Source: Gp22-AA3 sp964384905
GTDB taxonomy: Bacteria; Acidobacteriota; Polarisedimenticolia; Gp22-AA2
Reading direction: 5' to 3'
Assembly: GCA_964384905.1 (NCBI GenBank)
Contig: CAYLND010000125.1
Location: forward strand, 1 to 10,746
Length of the DNA: 10,746 nt
In this document: piece by piece, positions 6,662-10,746 of the stretch
How the letters are laid out: each line of letters opens with the position of its first letter
How positions within the stretch are numbered: the stretch's first letter is position 1
The notes under the pieces: generated by a model
What the model saw: only the letters and a program-made list of their open reading frames with translations
Database searches by the model: none
Told to the model about the DNA's origin: nothing
Made by a program: the position numbers and the translations under genes

Positions 6662-6684
6662 CGGCCCGACGGGCCTCCGGGCCG
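6662..6684. repeat. GC inverted repeat in the divergent region
   Basis: CGGCCCG (6662-6668) and CGGGCCG (6678-6684) form a perfect 7-bp inverted repeat around a 9-base centre. It abuts the predicted -35 box of the yfiR promoter at 6685. It could be an operator or simply reflect GC-rich composition. No T-run follows directly, so it is not called a terminator. Confidence 0.35.
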
Positions 6685-6713
6685 TTGCCCGGCCCGGGGG
6701 CGGGCCCTATATT
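6685..6713 (+). promoter_or_regulatory. Promoter of the YfiR/hybrid-kinase pair
   Basis: TTGCCC (6685-6690) and TATATT (6708-6713) are separated by exactly 17 bases. The transcript start is predicted near 6720, leaving about 80 to 118 bases of leader depending on the start codon used. The spacer holds an imperfect inverted repeat, GGCCC (6691-6695) and GGGCC (6702-6706), which would be well placed for a repressor. The element pattern is seen directly; function is inferred. Confidence 0.45.
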
Positions 6714-6837
6714 TTCCGCCGCCGTCCGGGATGGTGCCGTCCCGGTTCGAGAGGCGGATCGTCCGCGCGGGACTGTGGCCCGCCTCGCTGGAGAGACAAT
6801 GCGGCCGCGGGCGGCGGTTCGCCGACCAAGAGGTGGA

Positions 6838-7440
6838 GTGCACCCCGGCGGTCGCCGGCTGCGGCTCGTGACGAGCCGTGTTCTCCTGCTCCCTGTCCTG
6901 CTCGTCCTCGCCTTCCCGACCCTTCCGATGACCCGCGCCCAGTCCGCGCCACCGCCGGAGTTCGAGCACGACGTCAAGGCGAGCTTCGTCTACACGGTCG
7001 CCAAGTTCGTCGACTGGCCGGAGGAATCGTTCGAGCGCCCCGACGCGCCGCTGGTCTTCGAGGTTCTCGGGGACGACCCGCTGGAGCAGGCGCTCGAGCG
7101 CGCCGTCCACGGGAAGACCGTGAACGGCCACCCCCTGGAGGTCGTGCGTGTCGGGGAGGGCGGCGGGCTGACGACCTGCCACGTCCTCTATGTCGGCCGG
7201 TCCGAGGCCGGGCGGCTCCGGGAGGTGCTCGATCAGGCCCGCGGCGGCGCGATCCTCACGGTGGGCGAGCTGGCGCGGTTCGCGGAGAGCGGCGGGGTGA
7301 TGGGGCTGCGTGTGGAGCAGAACATGATCCGCTTCGAGGTCAACGTGGACGCGGCGGAGCGGGCCCACCTGGCGATCAGCTCGAAGATCCTGAAGCTCGG
7401 CAAGGTGGTCCGGGAGCGGCGGGCCATGGGGGCGCCCTGA
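6838..7440 (+). CDS. YfiR-family (DUF4154) periplasmic protein
   Basis: This is a small exported protein of 200 residues (typical family size near 190) that probably regulates the kinase encoded next to it. The signal peptide core is VLLLPVLLVLAF (15-26), with probable cleavage after TRA or AQS near residues 34-36. The family signatures are KASFVYTVAKFVDWP (47-61), the strand TCHVLYVG (113-120), ILTVGELARFAESGG (139-153), and the C-terminal block with RFEVNVDAAE and ISSKILKLGKVV. In Pseudomonas, YfiR binds and represses the periplasmic domain of the diguanylate cyclase YfiN. Only one cysteine (C114) is present. The GTG at 6838 has AGAGGTGG just before it and gives a short n-region. The ATG at 6799 (GGAG at 6790-6793) and the GTG at 6868 are alternatives. 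The stop overlaps the kinase start (TGATG). Confidence 0.88.
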   Translation: MHPGGRRLRLVTSRVLLLPVLLVLAFPTLPMTRAQSAPPPEFEHDVKASFVYTVAKFVDWPEESFERPDAPLVFEVLGDDPLEQALERAVHGKTVNGHPLEVVRVGEGGGLTTCHVLYVGRSEAGRLREVLDQARGGAILTVGELARFAESGGVMGLRVEQNMIRFEVNVDAAERAHLAISSKILKLGKVVRERRAMGAP

Positions 7441-10400
7441 TGCGCTTCAACGACCTCTCGATCCGGCAGAAGCTGATGGCCCTCATGATGCTGACCAGCA
7501 GCGCCGCCCTGCTGCTGGCGTGCGTCGCCTTCCTGGGCTACGAGATGGTCACGATGCGCCAGCAGATGGCGCGCGAGCTGTCGACCATCGCCGAGATCAT
7601 CGGCGACAACTCGACGGCCGCGCTCTCCTTCCGGGACCGCAAGGCCGCGGAGGAGATGCTGGCGACCCTGGCGGCGAAGGAGCAGATCGTCGGAGCGGCC
7701 CTCTACGACGCGGACGGGGCCCTGTTCGCCCGCTATCTGCGCGGCGGCACGGAGCCCGGCAGCGTGCCGGACGCGCCGGACAGGGAAGGTTACCGGTTCG
7801 AATCGGGCCGGCTCGTTCTGTTCCACCCCGTCCTGATGGATCGGGATCGCCTGGGAACGGTCTGCGTCGAGTCCGACCTCAGCCTGATGGTCACGCGTCT
7901 GAAGCGCTACATCGCCATCGTCATCGTGGTCATGGCGGCGTCCTCGATCCTGGCCCTGCTGCTCGCGTCGCGCCTGCAGAAGGTGATCTCGGGCCCGGTG
8001 CTGGAGCTGGTCGAGACGACCCGGATGGTCGGAACCGAGAAGGACTACTCGATCCGCGCGGTGCGGCGCACCCGCGACGAGATGGGTCTCCTGATCGACG
8101 GCTTCAACGACATGCTCGGCCAGATCCAGGAGCGCGACCGCGCCCTGGAGTCGGGGCGGGAGGCCCTCGAGCTGCGGGTCCTGGAGCGCACGCGGGAGCT
8201 GCAGCAGCAGGTGGCGTTCATCCAGCTCCTGCGCACCGTGGCGGCCCTGGCGCACGAGACCTCCACGATCGAGGGGCTCCTGCAGGCCAGTCTCGACGCG
8301 GTCTGCCGGCTGACGCACTGGGGAGCCGGTCACGTGTACGAGCTCTCGCGAGACACACCCGGCCTCCTGGAGCCGCTGCCGATCTGGCATCTCGGCGATC
8401 CCGTCCGCTTCGACGGCCTGCGCCGGTGGGCGGAGGCGGCCCCGGCGCAGCGCGGCGCCGGCCTGCCCGAGCGCGTGATGGAGACGGGTCGTCCGGTCTG
8501 GGTGAGGGACGTGCCGGACGGAGCCGACCCGTCGCGGGCGCAGGCCACGATCGCCGCGGGCGTGCGGGCGGTCTACGGATTCCCGGTGCGGGTGGGCGGC
8601 GAGGTGGCGATGGTGCTGGAGTTCTTCTCGGCGGACGCCCAGGAGCCGGACGACCGGCTCATGCAGGTCATGGTCCAGGTCGGCACGCAGCTCGGCCTCG
8701 CCATCCAGCGCCGACGCGCGGAGCAGTCGCTGCGCCGCAGCGAGGAGAGATATCGGTCGCTGGTCGCCAACATCCCGGACGTCACCTGGACCTCGGACGC
8801 GACCGGACGGGTGGTGTTCGTCAGCCCGAACGTGGAGACGATGTGCGGCTTCACCCCGGACGCCTTCTACGCCGACCGGGATCTCTGGCTGGGCCGCGTC
8901 CATCCCGCCGACGTCGACCGGGTGCGCGCCGCCTACCGCGGGCTGTTCGGGGGCAGCTCCCGGTTCGAGGTCGAGTACCGCTTCCTGCGCCGGGATGGAG
9001 CCTGGATCTGGCTGTACGACAGGACGCTGGGGGCGTACGTGACGAACGGCGTGGCGTGCGCCGACGGCGTCGTGTCCGACATCACCCGGCGCAAGCAGGC
9101 GGAGATCGAGCTGCAGAACGCGAAGGAGGCGGCCGAGCAGGCCAGCCGGGCCAAGAGCGAGTTCCTCGCCAACATGAGCCACGAGATCCGCACGCCGATG
9201 AACGGCATCATCGGCATGACCGAGCTCGTTCTCGAGACCCGGCTGACGGCCGAGCAGCGCGAGTACCTCGAGATGGTGAAGAGCTCGGCGGACTCCCTGA
9301 CCACCCTGATCAACGACATCCTCGACTTCTCCAAGATCGAGGCCGGACGCCTGGATCTCGAGCCGATCGAGTTCGGTCTGCGCGACTGCCTGGACGACAC
9401 GATGCGCATCCTGGCGGTGCGGGCCCACGCCAAGGGGCTGGAGCTGGCCTGCCACGTCATGCCCGACGTTCCGGACGCCCTGATCGGCGATCCGGGGCGC
9501 CTGCGCCAGGTCCTGATCAACCTGGTGGGCAACGCCATCAAGTTCACCGAGCGCGGCGAGGTCGTCCTGCGGGTCGAGGCCGACGCCGCGCCCCCGGACG
9601 CGGCGCACCTCCGGTTCGGCGTCAGCGACACCGGGATCGGGATCGCGCGCGACAAGCACGCGGCGATCTTCGAGGCCTTCACCCAGGCGGACGGCTCGAC
9701 CACCCGCAAGTACGGGGGCACCGGTCTGGGGCTGACGATCTCCTCGCAGCTCGTCGAGATGATGGGCGGGCGGATCTGGGTCGACAGCGAGGTCGGCCGG
9801 GGCAGCACGTTCTACTTCACCGCGCGCTTCGGACTGCAGCAGGGACGGGCCTCGGCCCTGACGGCGCCGCCGCCCGAGGAGCTCATGGGGCTGCGGGTCC
9901 TGGTGGTCGACGACAACGCCACCAACCGGACGATCCTCGAGGAGATGTTCCGCGGCTGGCGCATGGCCCCGGTCTCCGCCGACGGTGGGGAGGCGGCCCT
10001 CGCCACCCTGCGCGCGGCGGCGCGGCACGGCAGCCCGTTCCGGCTGGTCATCCTGGACGCGAACATGCCGGGCATGGACGGGTTCGGCGTCGCGGAGACG
10101 ATCCACGGCGACGCCTCCCTCGCGGGCCCCGACCTGATCATGCTGACCTCCGGCGGCCAGCGGGGCGAGGCGGCGCGCTGCCGCAGGGTGGGCATCGCGG
10201 CGTATCTGACCAAGCCGACGCGACGCTCGGAGCTCCTGGACGTGGTCATGACGGTGCTGCACCCGTCGCCCCCGGCGGCGCGGCACGGCCGCCTGATCAC
10301 GCGCCATTCGCTGCGCGAGGAGCGCCGCCGGCTCCAGGTGCTCCTGGTGGAGGACAATCCGGTCAACCGCGCCGTGGCCGTGCGTCTTCTGGAGCGGCGC

Positions 10401-10746
10401 GGGCAGGACGTGACCATCGCGAACAACGGGCGCGAGGCGCTCGACCTGGTCCGGGCGCGGGTCTTCGACGTGGCCCTCATGGATCTGCAGATGCCGGAGA
10501 TGGGAGGTCTGGAGGCGACCGCGGCGATCCGCGCCGCGGAGACCGGGACCGGGCGGCGGCTGCCGATCATCGCGATGACCGCGCATGCGATGAAGGGCGA
10601 CCGGGAGCGCTGCCTGCAGGGCGGCATGGACGGCTACCTGTCGAAACCGATCCAGGTGGCCGATCTGTTCGAGGCGCTGGACGCGGCGACGGGCGCCGCG
10701 ACGCCCGCGGCGCCGGGACCGCCCGCCCGCCGGGTGGTCGCCCCGG
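7440..10746 (+). CDS. Hybrid histidine kinase, CHASE8-HAMP-GAF-PAS-HisKA-HATPase-REC-REC (3' end outside window)
   Basis: This is an inner-membrane sensor kinase, open for 1102 codons and cut by the window edge. Domains in order: TM1 about 11-34; periplasmic CHASE8-like domain about 35-157, with NSTAALSFRDR at 57-67; TM2 about 158-178; HAMP about 180-233; coiled coil about 232-258; GAF about 262-428; PAS about 438-555. HisKA follows, with phospho-acceptor H581 in SHEIRTPMNG. The ATPase domain has N698 (N-box), D730 (DTGIGI) and GGTGLGL (759-765). REC1 has D824, D825, phospho-acceptor D873 and K925. REC2 has E971, D972, phospho-acceptor D1015 and K1069. All key residues are present, so it should be active. 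After REC2 an Ala/Pro-rich linker begins, which suggests another domain, often HPt, beyond the edge. The input half resembles YfiN, while the output is a phosphorelay. The start overlaps the YfiR stop, indicating coupled synthesis. Confidence 0.93.
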   Translation, partial: MRFNDLSIRQKLMALMMLTSSAALLLACVAFLGYEMVTMRQQMARELSTIAEIIGDNSTAALSFRDRKAAEEMLATLAAKEQIVGAALYDADGALFARYLRGGTEPGSVPDAPDREGYRFESGRLVLFHPVLMDRDRLGTVCVESDLSLMVTRLKRYIAIVIVVMAASSILALLLASRLQKVISGPVLELVETTRMVGTEKDYSIRAVRRTRDEMGLLIDGFNDMLGQIQERDRALESGREALELRVLERTRELQQQVAFIQLLRTVAALAHETSTIEGLLQASLDAVCRLTHWGAGHVYELSRDTPGLLEPLPIWHLGDPVRFDGLRRWAEAAPAQRGAGLPERVMETGRPVWVRDVPDGADPSRAQATIAAGVRAVYGFPVRVGGEVAMVLEFFSADAQEPDDRLMQVMVQVGTQLGLAIQRRRAEQSLRRSEERYRSLVANIPDVTWTSDATGRVVFVSPNVETMCGFTPDAFYADRDLWLGRVHPADVDRVRAAYRGLFGGSSRFEVEYRFLRRDGAWIWLYDRTLGAYVTNGVACADGVVSDITRRKQAEIELQNAKEAAEQASRAKSEFLANMSHEIRTPMNGIIGMTELVLETRLTAEQREYLEMVKSSADSLTTLINDILDFSKIEAGRLDLEPIEFGLRDCLDDTMRILAVRAHAKGLELACHVMPDVPDALIGDPGRLRQVLINLVGNAIKFTERGEVVLRVEADAAPPDAAHLRFGVSDTGIGIARDKHAAIFEAFTQADGSTTRKYGGTGLGLTISSQLVEMMGGRIWVDSEVGRGSTFYFTARFGLQQGRASALTAPPPEELMGLRVLVVDDNATNRTILEEMFRGWRMAPVSADGGEAALATLRAAARHGSPFRLVILDANMPGMDGFGVAETIHGDASLAGPDLIMLTSGGQRGEAARCRRVGIAAYLTKPTRRSELLDVVMTVLHPSPPAARHGRLITRHSLREERRRLQVLLVEDNPVNRAVAVRLLERRGQDVTIANNGREALDLVRARVFDVALMDLQMPEMGGLEATAAIRAAETGTGRRLPIIAMTAHAMKGDRERCLQGGMDGYLSKPIQVADLFEALDAATGAATPAAPGPPARRVVAP

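Noticed and set aside
6662..6715. Rho-independent terminator, from GC hairpins followed by TATATTTT
   Set aside because: No plus-strand gene ends just upstream, the T-run is short and interrupted, and the same bases make a well-spaced -10 box.
6625..6837. Longer N-terminus for the YfiR protein from a GTG or TTG near 6625 or the ATG at 6799
   Set aside because: The 6625 extension crosses the predicted promoter and would put about 85 residues before the signal peptide. The ATG at 6799 has a good ribosome site and remains possible, but it gives a 27-residue Arg-rich n-region.
6037..7368. A 443-codon minus-strand frame spanning the DUF336 gene and the YfiR gene
   Set aside because: It lies in a different frame from the DUF336 protein, has no recognisable motifs and has Arg/Pro/Gly-rich composition. 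It is a shadow of real genes on both strands.
7233..10586. A 1117-codon open frame on the minus strand opposite the YfiR and kinase genes
   Set aside because: It is in direct register with the kinase codons, so its stops would need TTA, CTA or TCA in the sense frame, which are rare in GC-rich genes. The predicted protein is low-complexity, rich in Arg, His, Gln and Asp, with no domain, while the sense strand encodes an intact kinase.
1..10746. CRISPR array, insertion sequence, tRNA, rRNA, phage or defence genes
   Set aside because: No regularly spaced repeats, terminal inverted repeats with a transposase, clover-leaf tRNA sequence, or phage-type proteins were seen on reading both strands.

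Overview
The window is GC-rich throughout (probably around 70%, judged by eye), with short intergenic gaps, translationally coupled genes and signal peptides on periplasmic-type proteins. This fits a Gram-negative, free-living, high-GC bacterium. Acidobacteriota or a deltaproteobacterial-type lineage are plausible, but there is no rRNA or marker gene to decide. I see no mobile element, CRISPR array, tRNA or rRNA.

Layout. (1) 160-1416 (+) is a DHA1-type major facilitator exporter behind a good sigma70-like promoter. (2) 1391-2020 (-), convergent with it and overlapping by 26 bases, encodes a secreted protein of unknown function with an apparent internal duplication. (3) 2166-6145 (+) is a tight six-gene run: SAM methyltransferase, zinc-ribbon Nudix hydrolase, SDR oxidoreductase, hotdog thioesterase, DJ-1/PfpI protein and DUF72 protein. 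Junctions are 7-17 base gaps or 1-4 base overlaps, so it is probably one operon. Its contents look like small-molecule or acyl-CoA metabolism and metabolite damage control. (4) 6099-6563 (-) is a GlcG/HbpS-type (DUF336) protein, convergent with DUF72 and overlapping it by 47 bases. (5) 6838-10746 (+) is a two-gene signalling unit: a YfiR-family (DUF4154) periplasmic protein, coupled by TGATG to a very large hybrid histidine kinase that runs off the right edge.

The most interesting part is region 5. In Pseudomonas, YfiR is a periplasmic repressor that binds the periplasmic domain of YfiN, a CHASE8-HAMP-GGDEF diguanylate cyclase. Here a YfiR homologue sits directly upstream of a protein with the same CHASE8-like-HAMP input end, but the output is GAF-PAS-HisKA-HATPase-REC-REC. 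This suggests the YfiR input module has been attached to a phosphorelay instead of to c-di-GMP synthesis. The gene pair has its own recognisable promoter, whose spacer is an imperfect GC palindrome. It lies divergent from a HbpS/GlcG-family gene, a family with one member known to modulate a sensor kinase.
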